A stretch of DNA of 54,308 nucleotides from an uncultured Azospirillum sp. GTDB taxonomy: Bacteria; Pseudomonadota; Alphaproteobacteria; Azospirillales; Azospirillaceae. The DNA is taken from contig NZ_CAMLJP010000030.1 in the NCBI RefSeq assembly GCF_946480385.1, positions 1-54,308 of the forward strand, written 5' to 3'. The translations under genes and the position numbers were made by a program. The notes beneath the pieces were generated by a model that saw only the letters and a list, made by a program, of their open reading frames with translations, had not been told where the DNA came from and searched no databases. Shown piece after piece: positions 15,880 through 27,131 of the stretch. Position 1 is the first letter of the stretch. Every line of letters begins with the position of its first letter.

Positions 15880-16371
15880 GTGGTCCCTCCACCTCATGCG
15901 CTGCCATGCGGACCAAGACATCGGTCTCCCCGGTTCGCACCCCGTCCTTTGACGGGCATATATTCCCATGACCCAGTCGCACTGCGAACGCAACAGGAAC
16001 ATTCTCCGGCACACGGATGCAGTCGGGGTACGCCCCGGGGTAGTACGATCCGGCACCGTTCCCGACGATGGCGCCGACGGTTCCGGCCGGTCAGACCGAT
16101 CAGATGGGTTACAGATCCGCCTCCGGTCCGCCGACGCGTCGGATGGGAAAGGATGGCGTCTCCCGTGTGTGCCCCATGTCCTTCGCTCCCTTTCGAAGGC
16201 TCCGTGAAGGAGAAATGCGAAGATGGTGGAGCGCGGACGTCCTCGAAGCAACGAGCGAATATTCTCAGGATCGCTTCCGGGCGCACCTATCCTTTGACGG
16301 CCTGTCTTTCAAGGACCGGGTCGTCGGGGATCTATCTTCGCGACTACGGTAAAGGAAAGGGGCGATTACAC
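15880..16371. other. tnsA leader / transposon end region
   Basis: No gene is supported here. The stretch must hold the tnsABC-tniQ promoter and probably TnsB-binding sites. I see one 11-bp direct repeat, TCCTTTGACGG at 15945-15955 and 16290-16300, and a CCTTCGCTCCCTTTCGAAGG-rich imperfect symmetry near 16180-16210. Their role as TnsB sites is a guess. Confidence 0.4.
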
Positions 16372-16528
16372 TGTCAACATTGAGGGACGCCCGACGCTCT
16401 GGGGGCGGTGGTGAGCGGGGCCAAGGACAGTTTGAGGGGCGCGGCCCCGGGGTGTGGGCGGGGCGCGTCTCGCCTATCGGGTTACCTCGCATCCTCCGCC
16501 CGGTCGGCGGGGACGGGCAATGTTGACA
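16372..16528. repeat. 11-bp inverted repeats TGTCAACATTG / CAATGTTGACA bounding 157 bp
   Basis: TGTCAACATTG (16372-16382) is exactly inverted as CAATGTTGACA (16518-16528). The pair begins with TGT and ends with ACA, as in Tn7-like and Tn402-like ends. No obvious 5-bp target duplication flanks it (TACAC versus AGCGG). It may be the right terminus plus a second end-like site, or a short non-autonomous element. The interior is GC-rich with no coding potential. Confidence 0.6.
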
Positions 16529-16588
16529 AGCGGCGGCCCGAGTCTCTCAAAGAGAGGCTAGGAATATTTACCGCAATCTCAAAAAGAA

Positions 16589-16620
16589 AAGCGAGGCGGG
16601 GTGTTCAACCCGCCTCGCTT
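16589..16620 (-). terminator. gyrB rho-independent terminator
   Basis: AAGCGAGGCGGG (16589-16600) pairs perfectly with CCCGCCTCGCTT (16609-16620) around an 8-base loop. Read on the minus strand, the hairpin is followed by a T-rich run (TTTTCTTTTT). It ends the gyrB transcript 45 bases after the stop and marks the limit of core sequence. Confidence 0.85.
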
Positions 16621-16664
16621 AATGTGGCGAAACCTCGATTTATCAGACAACCGACAAGTCCTCA

Positions 16665-19220
<2,556 letters not shown>

Positions 19221-19244
19221 GGGTCTTGGCCCGAATTTCCGCCC

Positions 19245-20429
19245 CTATCCGGGGCGGATGTGGGCGTCTTCGATGCGGAACCGGCGGGCGTCCTGCCCGA
19301 GCGGGTCGAAAACCCCCTCGTCGGTGCCGGTCATCCAGGCCTGGGCACCCAATGCCAGGATTTCGCCGAACAGCGCGGCGCGCCGGTCGGGGTCGAGATG
19401 GGCCGCCACCTCGTCCAGCAGAAGGATGGGCGCCGCGCCGCGCTCGGCCGCCAGCAGCCGGGCGTTGGCCAGCACGATGGCGATCAGCAGCGCCTTCTGC
19501 TCGCCGGTGGAACAGAGCGCCGCCGGCATGTCCTTGGGCGCGTGGCGGACGGCGAGGTCGCTCTTGTGCGGTCCCGCCAACGCGCCGCCGCCGTCGGCAT
19601 CGGCGCGGCGGCCGGAGCGCAAGCTGTCGCGCAGCGCATCCTCCGCCGCCAGCGCCGGACCTTCGTCCAGCCAGCGTTCCACCGTGCCGGCGACGGAGAG
19701 GTCGGCGCCGGGGAAGGGACCGACCGAGCGGGCGCAGGCGGCGCGCAGGCGTTGCACCACCTCGCGCCGCGCGGCGGCGACGGCGATGCCGGTGGTCGCC
19801 ATCTGGTCCTCCAGCGCGCCGAGCCAGCCCTCGTCGAAGCGGCCGTCGCGCAGCAGCCGGGCGCGTTCGCGCAGCGCATGCTCATAGCGCGACAGCCGCC
19901 CGGCATGGGCGGGGTCGAAGCCGAAGACCAGCCGGTCGAGGAAGCGGCGCCGTCCGCTCGATCCTTCAAGGAACAGGCGGTCCATCTGCGGGGTCAGCCA
20001 GACCATGGCGACATGGTCGGCCAGCGCGGTCTGGCCCTTGGCGGGATGGCCGTCGATGCGGACCAGCCGTCGGTCGCGGTCCGAGGTGCGGTTGCCGTCA
20101 TGGGGTTCGCGGCCGGTGCCGATCTCCACCGGACCCATCGGGGTGTCGAGCATGGCCGCCACCGCCCAGCCGGCGCCGGGGGGCGAGCCCAGCCGCTCCA
20201 CCTCGGCCAGCCGGGCGCCGCGGATGCCGCGGCCGGGGGCGAGGAAGCTGACGGCCTCCAGCAGGTTGGTCTTACCGGCCCCGTTCGGGCCGATCAGGGC
20301 GACGGGGCGGCGGTCGGGCTCCAGCCGCGCGGAGTCGTAGCCGCGGAAGCGCGTCAGCGTCATCCGCCGCACCGCCAGAGCGGGGGCCAAAGCCGAATTG
20401 GTGGCGGACACCGGGGTGCCGCCGCTCAT
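19245..20429 (-). CDS. recF: DNA replication/repair protein RecF
   Basis: A 394-residue SMC-like ATPase that helps load RecA at gaps through the RecFOR pathway. Walker A LIGPNGAGKTNLLEA is near the N-terminus, the signature STGEQKALLIAIVLA and Walker B ILLLDEVAAHLD are in the C-terminal half. MTLTRFRGYDSARLEPD is the family opening. I chose the start at 20429 (MSGGTPV), which still leaves a 20-residue N-terminal extension; the internal ATG before TLTRF is an alternative. It lies between dnaN and gyrB on the same strand, the common bacterial order. Confidence 0.95.
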   Translation of the reverse strand: MSGGTPVSATNSALAPALAVRRMTLTRFRGYDSARLEPDRRPVALIGPNGAGKTNLLEAVSFLAPGRGIRGARLAEVERLGSPPGAGWAVAAMLDTPMGPVEIGTGREPHDGNRTSDRDRRLVRIDGHPAKGQTALADHVAMVWLTPQMDRLFLEGSSGRRRFLDRLVFGFDPAHAGRLSRYEHALRERARLLRDGRFDEGWLGALEDQMATTGIAVAAARREVVQRLRAACARSVGPFPGADLSVAGTVERWLDEGPALAAEDALRDSLRSGRRADADGGGALAGPHKSDLAVRHAPKDMPAALCSTGEQKALLIAIVLANARLLAAERGAAPILLLDEVAAHLDPDRRAALFGEILALGAQAWMTGTDEGVFDPLGQDARRFRIEDAHIRPG

Positions 20430-20493
20430 CGATACCGCCGTTTGCTGCAACTGGTCCGTTCCGCCTGGGGCGGGGACGATCCCCGCAGCCCCA

Positions 20494-21624
20494 TCACACA
20501 CGCATCGGCATCAGGACGTAGAGCGCGGTGGAGTCGGCGACGTCGCGGATGATGGTCGGCGACGCGGCGTCGGCCAGCGTGAACTGGGCGCCCTCGCCCT
20601 CGATCTGCTGCGTGATGTCCAGCAGATAGCGAGAGTTGAAGCCGATTTCCAGCGGGGTCTCGGCGTAATTGACCTCCAGCTCCTCGGTGGCGCTGCCCGA
20701 TTCCGGGCTGGTGGCCGACAGGGTCAGGGCGCCGCGGACGAGCGACAGCTTCACCGCCCGGCTCTTCTCGGTGGAGATGGTGGCGACGCGATCGACGGCG
20801 GCGGCGAACAGCTTGGCGTCCACCTCCATCACCTTGTCGTTGCCGACCGGGATCACCCGCTCATAGTCGGGGAAGGTGCCGTCGATCAGCTTGGAGGTGA
20901 CGACGACGCTGTCGAAGCCGAAGCGGATTTTGTTGTCGGACAGCGACAGCTCGATGCGGTCGGCGGCCTCGTCCACCAGCTTGCGGATCTCGGTGACGGT
21001 CTTGCGCGGGATGATGACGCCGGGGATGCCCTCGGCCCCGTCCGGCAGCGGCATCTCGACCCGCGCCAGCCGGTGGCCGTCGGTGGCGACGGCGCGCAGC
21101 ACCGGCGTCTCCAGGCTGCCCATCTTGCTCTTGGCGGCGTGCAGGTAGATGCCGTTCAGGTAATAGCGCGTCTCCTCGGTGGAGATCGCGAAGCGGGTGC
21201 GGTCGATCAGCCCGCGCAGGTCGGCGGCGGCGACCGAGAAATTGTGCTTCAGCTCACCGCTGGACAGCTGCGGGAAATCCTCCACCGGCAGGCAGGACAG
21301 CTTGAATTGCGAGCGGCCGGCGCGCAGCGTCAGGATGGTGCCGTCGCCGCCGATGTCCAGCTCCACCTGGCTGCCGTCGGGCAGCTTGCGGACGATGTCG
21401 AACAGGGTGTGGGCGGGGGCGGTGGTGCCGCCGGGGCGCCCGACCGTCGCCGGGACGGTCTCGACGATCTCCAGGTCCATGTCGGTGGCGGCCAGCGACA
21501 GTTCGCCGTCGCCCGCGCGCAGCAGGACGTTGGACAGGATCGGAATGGTGTTCCGCCGCTCGACCACACTCTGCACGTGACCCAGGGAACGGAGAAGGGC
21601 GGCGCGTTCGATGGTGATGTTCAT
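20494..21624 (-). CDS. dnaN: DNA polymerase III beta sliding clamp
   Basis: A 376-residue sliding clamp, starting MNITIERAALLRSLGHVQ and ending in YVLMPMRV, the standard C-terminus of DnaN. It dimerises around DNA and tethers polymerase III and other partners. Three clamp-like domains are visible by repeated motifs such as SEEDFPQL-type and FNSRYLLDI segments. Length matches the family (about 370 aa). I started at 21624 rather than the longer frame because the conserved sequence starts there. recF follows 64 bases downstream on the same strand. Confidence 0.97.
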   Translation of the reverse strand: MNITIERAALLRSLGHVQSVVERRNTIPILSNVLLRAGDGELSLAATDMDLEIVETVPATVGRPGGTTAPAHTLFDIVRKLPDGSQVELDIGGDGTILTLRAGRSQFKLSCLPVEDFPQLSSGELKHNFSVAAADLRGLIDRTRFAISTEETRYYLNGIYLHAAKSKMGSLETPVLRAVATDGHRLARVEMPLPDGAEGIPGVIIPRKTVTEIRKLVDEAADRIELSLSDNKIRFGFDSVVVTSKLIDGTFPDYERVIPVGNDKVMEVDAKLFAAAVDRVATISTEKSRAVKLSLVRGALTLSATSPESGSATEELEVNYAETPLEIGFNSRYLLDITQQIEGEGAQFTLADAASPTIIRDVADSTALYVLMPMRV

Positions 21625-21781
21625 GCTGGCGTCGTCTCGGCGGGAGGAGTGACTGAAATGCGGAACCACCGGGGTTGCAGGCCGGTGTCCGGCCGTCCCG
21701 CCCCGAGCGGGCGCGCATCATACCACATCGATGGTCACGTCGAACCAAATTGTTGCGGCCAAGGCCTTCGGTCGAGGGGGC

Positions 21782-23536
21782 TCAGCCCTCTCCCCGCCGC
21801 CTGCCCTCATGCAGCCGCAGGATGTCGACGAAATCGGCGCTTTGCCAGTTGCGCGACCGGCTCAGCTCGCGGCGGACGCTGGCGACGAAGGCGTCGATCA
21901 CCGCCCATTCGTCGTCGGCGATCTCCTCGACATCCTCCAGATAGCGGAAGACGACCCGGTGCAGGCCCTGGCTGACCGGGCTGATCCAGCCGTCCACCGT
22001 CTCGCCCATCGCCGCCATCAGCCGGCGGATGCGCAGCATGTGCGCCATGCGGTGGGCCGGCTTCTCCTGCGGTTCGGCCTTCATCGCCTGGATGAAGGCG
22101 AGGCGGCCGGTCTCCACCGCATAGAGGCGCAGCGACTTCAGCTCCGGGTTGGCATAGCCGGCATTGCCGAGATAGCGGCCCCAGCGCCAGACCAGTTCCA
22201 GCAGCCAGACGATGTCCTCATGGTCGGGCAGCGGGGCGTGGCGGGCGTTCATCGCCGCCTGCAGCCGCGCGGCCAGCGCCGGCATCACCGTGCCGGTCAA
22301 CTCGCGGCTGACCGCCGCCAGCTCCGCCCGCAGCGCCGGGCCGGTGGAGCGGCTGGCGAGGAAGCCGGTGCCGGACAGCGCCGTCAGCGCCCGGTCGAAG
22401 CGCTCCACCGCCTCGTGCAGCAGGGCGCGGGTCGGGGCGGGGGCCGACAGCACGCCGCCGTCCTGGATTTCCATGTCGCCGAACATGCCGTCCACCACCT
22501 CGCGGATGGTGATGCAGGCGGCGTTGAAATGGCAGAGCAGGGCGCGCAGCAGCGGGTGCGACTCGCGCACCGCCGGGCCGCCCGAACCGACATGCTCGCG
22601 CACATGGCGCAGGAACACGTCGTAGCGCCGCTTGACGTTCAGCCCATAGAGCGGGGCGAACCAGGCCAGAACCTGCGACTGGTCGCGGAAGGGCAGGCCG
22701 AGATCGCGCACCCGGCGGACGAAGCCGACCATCAGCGCCGACTGGCAATCGACCTCGGCGGGATTTGGGGCGGCCGACCGGGGATCGCCGGCCTCCTGCA
22801 TGTCGCCCATCCGCATCTCGTCGATGTCGCGGCGCATCCGCTCGGTCAGCGGCACCAGCACCTCGTTGTGCTCCAGCAGGGCGCGGACGAAGCCCAGCAG
22901 GTCGCCGTCGATCGGCGCCTTGCGGCCGAGATACTGGGTGCGCAGCCGGGCGTCGTGGTGCGCCTCCTCGTTCGCCAGCGCCAGGAAGCGGTCGGTCAGC
23001 TTGCGGTCGCCGGCCATGGCGTAGAGGAAGTCCAGGGCCTCCTTCCGCATAAGCTCGCGCATCACCATGGCGTCTGGGCTGGCCAGCACGGCGTCCAGCA
23101 TCGCCTCGCGCGCCATCGCGTCCAGCCGGCTCTGCACCTCCGCCGCCAGGCCCGGAAAGGCATAACGGGTCAGCGCCGCCCAGATGCCGCCCATGTCGAC
23201 CCGCTGGATCAGCGCCGGCACCGACTCGGGCGAGCGGTAGAGGATCGGGTCGTCGACCAGGAAGGGCTCGAACAGGCTGGTGAACAGGCGGCGCGCTTTC
23301 ATCGGCCGCAGCCGGTTGAAGTGATCGACCAGCGCGTCGCGCAGATGCCGCGCCCGCTCGCCGTTCGGGCTGGGCGCCCCTTCCACCGCGTCCAGCACCG
23401 ACCGGATGGCGTGCATGGGGATGCGGGCGACGACCTCGTCCATCTGGCGGCGGAATGCGGCGGCATCCATCATGTCCCTGGCCGCCGGAAGACCAGCGGA
23501 GGGGAGGGAGGTCGTGATCGTCGGCGTGCTGCTCAT
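21782..23536 (-). CDS. large helical protein of unknown function
   Basis: A 584-residue protein I do not recognise. It is almost entirely predicted helix, with repeated LMRKEALDFLYAMAGDRKLT-like and HFNRLRPMKARRLFTSLF segments and no signal peptide or transmembrane helix. NEEAHHDARLRTQYLG is a polar stretch that could bind metal but is not diagnostic. It sits directly upstream of dnaN on the same strand, where many bacteria have dnaA. The start at 23536 has a GAGGTG ribosome binding site; an upstream in-frame ATG at 23578 has none. It has an AT-rich upstream region (23537-23705), unlike the rest of the window. Confidence 0.85.
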   Translation of the reverse strand: MSSTPTITTSLPSAGLPAARDMMDAAAFRRQMDEVVARIPMHAIRSVLDAVEGAPSPNGERARHLRDALVDHFNRLRPMKARRLFTSLFEPFLVDDPILYRSPESVPALIQRVDMGGIWAALTRYAFPGLAAEVQSRLDAMAREAMLDAVLASPDAMVMRELMRKEALDFLYAMAGDRKLTDRFLALANEEAHHDARLRTQYLGRKAPIDGDLLGFVRALLEHNEVLVPLTERMRRDIDEMRMGDMQEAGDPRSAAPNPAEVDCQSALMVGFVRRVRDLGLPFRDQSQVLAWFAPLYGLNVKRRYDVFLRHVREHVGSGGPAVRESHPLLRALLCHFNAACITIREVVDGMFGDMEIQDGGVLSAPAPTRALLHEAVERFDRALTALSGTGFLASRSTGPALRAELAAVSRELTGTVMPALAARLQAAMNARHAPLPDHEDIVWLLELVWRWGRYLGNAGYANPELKSLRLYAVETGRLAFIQAMKAEPQEKPAHRMAHMLRIRRLMAAMGETVDGWISPVSQGLHRVVFRYLEDVEEIADDEWAVIDAFVASVRRELSRSRNWQSADFVDILRLHEGRRRGEG

Positions 23537-23705
23537 GCGCTCAACACCTCGCAGGATCGTCGTCGCCTGGACGCTCATGATCCCGGGAGATTATTAAATA
23601 TCCTTTGCTATTTCCATGCGTGTCTTCGACCGAGTTTTATGATTATCGGAATATGACTGACAATTGCTTTGTAATCTTAGGTTTACCTTTTACCGGGGTC
23701 TTCGA

Positions 23706-24581
23706 CTATAGCCCGGCCGCCAGCTGCGCCTCCAACCCGGCGCGGTAGTCGGGATAGGTCAGGGTGACGCCAAGCTGGCGCTTGATGCGGTCGTTCTTCA
23801 CGCGGCGGCAGTCGGCGTAGAAGCTGGCAGCCATCGGCGACATCTCCGCCTGATCGAAGGGCACCAGCGGCGGCGGCTCCACCCCCAGCAGGCGGCAGGC
23901 ATACTCCACCACTTCGTGCGACGGGCTGGGCAAGTCGTCGGCGACGTTGTAGATGGCGCCCAGCGTCGGCCGCGCCATCGACGCGCGCAGCGTGTTGGCG
24001 ATGTCATCGACATGAATGCGGCAGAAGACCTGACCCGGCTTGTCCACCCGCTTGGCGATGCCGTCGCGCACGGAATCGATGGCGCTACGGCCGGGCCCGT
24101 AGATTCCGGCCAGCCGGAACAGATGCATCGGCACGCCATATTGACGGTACAGGTTCAGCCAGCCGCGCTCGGCCTCCACCCGCCGCTTCTGCCGCTCGCC
24201 GGTCGGCCTCAGCCAGGACGCTTCGCTGACCCATTCGCCGCCGGTGTCGCCATAGACGCCGGTGGTGGACAGGTAGCCGGCCCAGTCCAGGGTGCGCAGG
24301 TCGGCCAGATCGCGGGCATGCTGGTCCAACACCGGATCGCCCTTGCCGTCCGGTGGGATGCTGACCAGCAGATGGGTGGTGCCGGCCAGCGCCGCCTTGG
24401 CGTCGGTCAGCGGCCGGCCGCGGTCGAACAGGAAGGCCTCGATGCCCTGGGCCTCCAACTCCGCCTTCTTCTCCTCGCTGCGGCAGGTGGCGGCGATGCG
24501 CCATCCCTCGGCGCGCAGCCGGTCGGCGAAGACGCGGGCGGTGTAGCCGGGGCCGAAGACGAACAGGCGGGGATCGGTCAT
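23706..24581 (-). CDS. NAD(P)-dependent SDR/epimerase-family protein
   Basis: A 291-residue extended SDR resembling YeeZ-type NAD-binding proteins. RLFVFGPGYTARVFADRL is the nucleotide-binding GxGxxx motif, YLSTTGVYGDTGGEW is the segment with the Tyr of the active site (weakly conserved), and FRLAGIYGPGRSAID follows as in sugar epimerases. The substrate is unknown. The start at 24581 (MTDPRLF) is where homologous-looking sequence begins; the upstream frame is a shadow. It is divergent from the TPR gene. Confidence 0.85.
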   Translation of the reverse strand: MTDPRLFVFGPGYTARVFADRLRAEGWRIAATCRSEEKKAELEAQGIEAFLFDRGRPLTDAKAALAGTTHLLVSIPPDGKGDPVLDQHARDLADLRTLDWAGYLSTTGVYGDTGGEWVSEASWLRPTGERQKRRVEAERGWLNLYRQYGVPMHLFRLAGIYGPGRSAIDSVRDGIAKRVDKPGQVFCRIHVDDIANTLRASMARPTLGAIYNVADDLPSPSHEVVEYACRLLGVEPPPLVPFDQAEMSPMAASFYADCRRVKNDRIKRQLGVTLTYPDYRAGLEAQLAAGL

Positions 24582-24688
24582 CGCGGGCGTTCCGGTTGGG
24601 GCGGGAAACGGTGTAACGCCGGGCTCGGCCATCGGATCGGTGTGGGGGGCTTGCACCCTGCCCGGCGATGGCGGAGTGTAAAGGCACC

Positions 24689-25531
24689 ATGACCCGACGC
24701 AATCTTTACCTTTCCGCCGCCCTCGCGCTGGGGCTTCTCGCCGTCCTGCCGGCTCCCTCGCCGGCCGCACAGGCGGCCTCCTCCGGGCCGTCTTCCGGCC
24801 TCGACCGCAACCGCGAACTCCAGGCCTGCGCCGCCAAGGCGGAGGCCAACCCCGACGGCGCCAAGGCCGACGCCAGGCGCTGGCAGGAGCAGGGCGGCGG
24901 CGACTTCGCCAAGCTCTGCTACGCGCTGGCGCAGTTCCATGCCGGCGAGTTCAAGGCGGCCGGAACCCAGATGGAGGCGCTGGTGCCGACGCTGGGCAAG
25001 GACGACCCCAGGGCCGCCGCCTCGCTGCTCGGCCGCGCCGGCTGGGCATGGCTGCGCGCCGGCGACCAGGGGAAGGCGGAACGGCTCTACAGCGCGGCGC
25101 TCGACAAGACGCCGGGCGACGTCGACCTGCTGATCGACCGCGCCTTCGCCCGCGCCGAGGGTGAACGTTTCTGGGACGCCATCACCGACCTCGACGCGGC
25201 GCTGGCCCGCGATCCGCGGCGGGCGGACGCCTATCTCTACCGCGCCACCGCCCACAAGGCGCTGTCCAACTACCGGCAGGCGCTGGCCGACATCGACCAT
25301 GCGCTGGAACTGAAGCCCGGCGATCCGGAGGCGATCCTGTTGCGCGGTAACGTCAAGGCGCTGGGCGGCAACCTGCCGGCGGCCCGTGACGACTGGTCGC
25401 TGGCCCGCCGCGTCTCCCCCGACAGCGAATGGGGCCGCGCCGCCGCCGACAACCTCGCCCGCACGGCGGAGCTTGCCGGGGGCAAAGGCAAGGACGCGGG
25501 TAAGGATACGGCGAAGCCAAAGTCTCCTTAA
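24689..25531 (+). CDS. exported TPR-repeat protein
   Basis: A 280-residue protein with a cleavable signal peptide (TRRNLYLSAALALGLLAVLP, then AQA-type cleavage). After it come about four tetratricopeptide-like helical pairs (AGWAWLRAGDQGKAERLYSA, ADAYLYRATAHKALSNYRQA). TPR proteins usually scaffold protein complexes; here probably periplasmic. The C-terminus is Lys/Asp-rich (GGKGKDAGKDTAKPK). The ATG at 24689 follows an AAAGG sequence. It is divergent from the SDR gene and no partner is obvious. Confidence 0.85.
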   Translation: MTRRNLYLSAALALGLLAVLPAPSPAAQAASSGPSSGLDRNRELQACAAKAEANPDGAKADARRWQEQGGGDFAKLCYALAQFHAGEFKAAGTQMEALVPTLGKDDPRAAASLLGRAGWAWLRAGDQGKAERLYSAALDKTPGDVDLLIDRAFARAEGERFWDAITDLDAALARDPRRADAYLYRATAHKALSNYRQALADIDHALELKPGDPEAILLRGNVKALGGNLPAARDDWSLARRVSPDSEWGRAAADNLARTAELAGGKGKDAGKDTAKPKSP

Positions 25532-25727
25532 TATGAGGTCTCCCTGAAAAGGGGGCGTCTGCGGAAAAACGGATGGCCTCCAAGGTTTTCCGATCCAGGC
25601 ACGGGCCGCCGGAGTCTCTCCGGCGGCCCGTTTCGCCATCTGGCCTTGCCGACGTCCTGACCGGCGCCGCGGGAGGAACCCCGCCCCCCATGCCGCGGTT
25701 CTCGCAGGCAAAGCCGGGGAGGGCAGG

Positions 25728-26597
25728 ATGTTCGAAGGATTCACGCTGGAGACCGTCGAACTGCCGGACGCGACCTTGCGGGTCCGTCATGGCGGGCAGG
25801 GCAGCCCGGTCCTGCTGCTCCACGGCCATCCGCGTACCCATGCAACCTGGCACCGGGTGGCACCGCTGCTGGCGGCCTCCCACAAGGTCGTCTGTCCCGA
25901 CCTGCGGGGGTTCGGCCGATCGTCGAAGCCGGCAGACCGGCCCGACCATGCCAACTCCTCCAAACGGGCCAAGGCGCTGGATTGCCTCGCCCTGATGCGG
26001 CACCTCGGTTTCGAGCGCTTCGCCGTCGTCGGCCACGACCGCGGCTCCTACACCGCGTTCCGTCTGGCGATGGACCATCCCGCCGCCGTCACCCGCCTCG
26101 CGCTGCTCGATGGCGTGCCGATCCTGGAAGCCCTGGAGCGGTGCGATGCCCGCTTCGCCCAGGCATGGTGGCACTGGTTCTTCTTCGCCCAGCCGGACAA
26201 GCCGGAGCGCGCCATCCTGGCCGATCCCGACGCCTGGTACGGCGGCTCGGCAGAGGCGATGGGGGAGGAGGCCTACCGTGATTTCCACGCGGCCATCCAC
26301 GATCCGGCCACCGTGCATGGCATGCTGGAGGATTACCGCGCCGGGCTGGGCATCGACCGCGACCACGATGCGGCCGATCGCGCGGCCGGCCGGCGGCTGA
26401 ACTGCCCGGTGTTGGTCCTATGGTCGTTGCGGGACGATCTGGAGGAGCTTTACGGCGACGTTCTGGCGGTCTGGCGGCCCTGGGCGCCGGATCTGCGCGG
26501 GCGCGGCCTGGATTGCGGCCACCACATGGCGGAGGAACTGCCGGAAGAGCTGGCGCAGGAGCTTCTGGAGTTCCTCGGCGCCCGGCCGGATAAATGA
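25728..26597 (+). CDS. alpha/beta hydrolase, haloacetate-dehalogenase-like
   Basis: A 289-residue alpha/beta hydrolase resembling fluoroacetate/haloacetate dehalogenases. VGHDRGSYTAFRLA holds the Asp nucleophile with the following Arg residues that bind carboxylate, WWHWFFFAQP holds the His-Trp pair that stabilises the halide, and CGHHMAEELPEE holds the catalytic His. LLHGHPRTHATW gives the oxyanion region. The halide pocket residues look present, but many family members have other activities, so the substrate is uncertain. GGGAGGG precedes the ATG at 25728 closely. The gene ends at a shared terminator opposite trxA. Confidence 0.85.
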   Translation: MFEGFTLETVELPDATLRVRHGGQGSPVLLLHGHPRTHATWHRVAPLLAASHKVVCPDLRGFGRSSKPADRPDHANSSKRAKALDCLALMRHLGFERFAVVGHDRGSYTAFRLAMDHPAAVTRLALLDGVPILEALERCDARFAQAWWHWFFFAQPDKPERAILADPDAWYGGSAEAMGEEAYRDFHAAIHDPATVHGMLEDYRAGLGIDRDHDAADRAAGRRLNCPVLVLWSLRDDLEELYGDVLAVWRPWAPDLRGRGLDCGHHMAEELPEELAQELLEFLGARPDK

Positions 26598-26632
26598 AAA
26601 AGCCCCGCCGCGGTGACCACGGCGGGGCTTTT
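26598..26632. terminator. bidirectional terminator between hydrolase and trxA
   Basis: AAAAGCCCCGCCG (26598-26610) pairs with CGGCGGGGCTTTT (26620-26632) around a nine-base loop. T-runs appear on both strands, so it can end both the hydrolase and the convergent trxA transcript. Confidence 0.9.
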
Positions 26633-26658
26633 CCTTACCTGGACCTCTGTCCGAACGC

Positions 26659-26982
26659 TTACAGCGCCGAGTCGACCCACTGGAACAGCGCACCCTTGGG
26701 CAGGGCGCCGATCTTGGTGGCGGCGACGCTGCCGTCCTTGAACAGCATCAGCGTCGGGATGCCGCGCACGCCGTACTTGCCGGGGGTGCCGGGGTTCTCG
26801 TCGATGTTCAGCTTGGCGACGGTGACCTTGCCCTCATACTCGCCGGCCAGCTCGTCGAGCGCCGGGGCGATCATCTTGCAGGGGCCGCACCATTCCGCCC
26901 AGAAATCGACCAGGACCGGGCCGGTGGCCTTCAGGACGTCCTGCTCGAAGCTGTCGTCGGTAACCTTGATGGTGGTGCTCAT
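26659..26982 (-). CDS. trxA: thioredoxin
   Basis: A 107-residue thioredoxin with the WCGPCK redox motif at about 31-36 and the cis-proline GIPTL later on. It reduces disulphides in the cytoplasm and is recharged by thioredoxin reductase. The length matches E. coli TrxA. It is the last gene of the tsaE-amgK-murU-addB-addA-trxA series, a gene order found in other alphaproteobacteria. A 149-base gap separates it from addA, so it may have its own promoter. Confidence 0.98.
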   Translation of the reverse strand: MSTTIKVTDDSFEQDVLKATGPVLVDFWAEWCGPCKMIAPALDELAGEYEGKVTVAKLNIDENPGTPGKYGVRGIPTLMLFKDGSVAATKIGALPKGALFQWVDSAL

Positions 26983-27131
26983 GTGACCTCTTGCCTGGAT
27001 TCGGAAGCGCCGCGGACCGGTTGTGGAAGGCCGGCGGCCATCGCCCCGTCAGTGGAATTGAGCAAAATGTAGGGCGGAGGCGCCCGGCCGGTCAAGTCAC
27101 CCCATCTTTCGGGGGACCCACCGGCCCTGCC

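Larger units (their letters stand above)
1..16528. mobile_element. Tn7-like transposon, right part with cargo (left end outside window)
   Basis: The minus-strand tnsA-tnsB-tnsC-tniQ order (15879 down to 10152) with a DDE transposase, AAA+ regulator and zinc-binding TniQ defines a Tn7/Tn5053-type element. As in Tn7, tnsA lies nearest one end. Next to it is the intact 3' end of gyrB and its terminator at 16589-16620, so the boundary must lie between tnsA and that terminator. I place it tentatively at 16528, where an 11-bp repeat ends in ACA, the usual terminal triplet. Everything to the left has the look of cargo: unknown genes, a toxin-antitoxin pair, the QueC-like operon and a DUF3644-like gene. 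The left end and target-site duplication were not found, so which leftmost genes belong to the element is inferred. Confidence 0.65.

Noticed and set aside
10152..16528. CRISPR-associated transposon
   Set aside because: No repeat-spacer array and no cas genes are present near tniQ; the TniQ has its own HTH array.
23537..23705. Chromosome origin (oriC) in the AT-rich region near dnaN
   Set aside because: No DnaA boxes of the TTATCCACA type are visible and the stretch is only 169 bases; more likely a promoter region.
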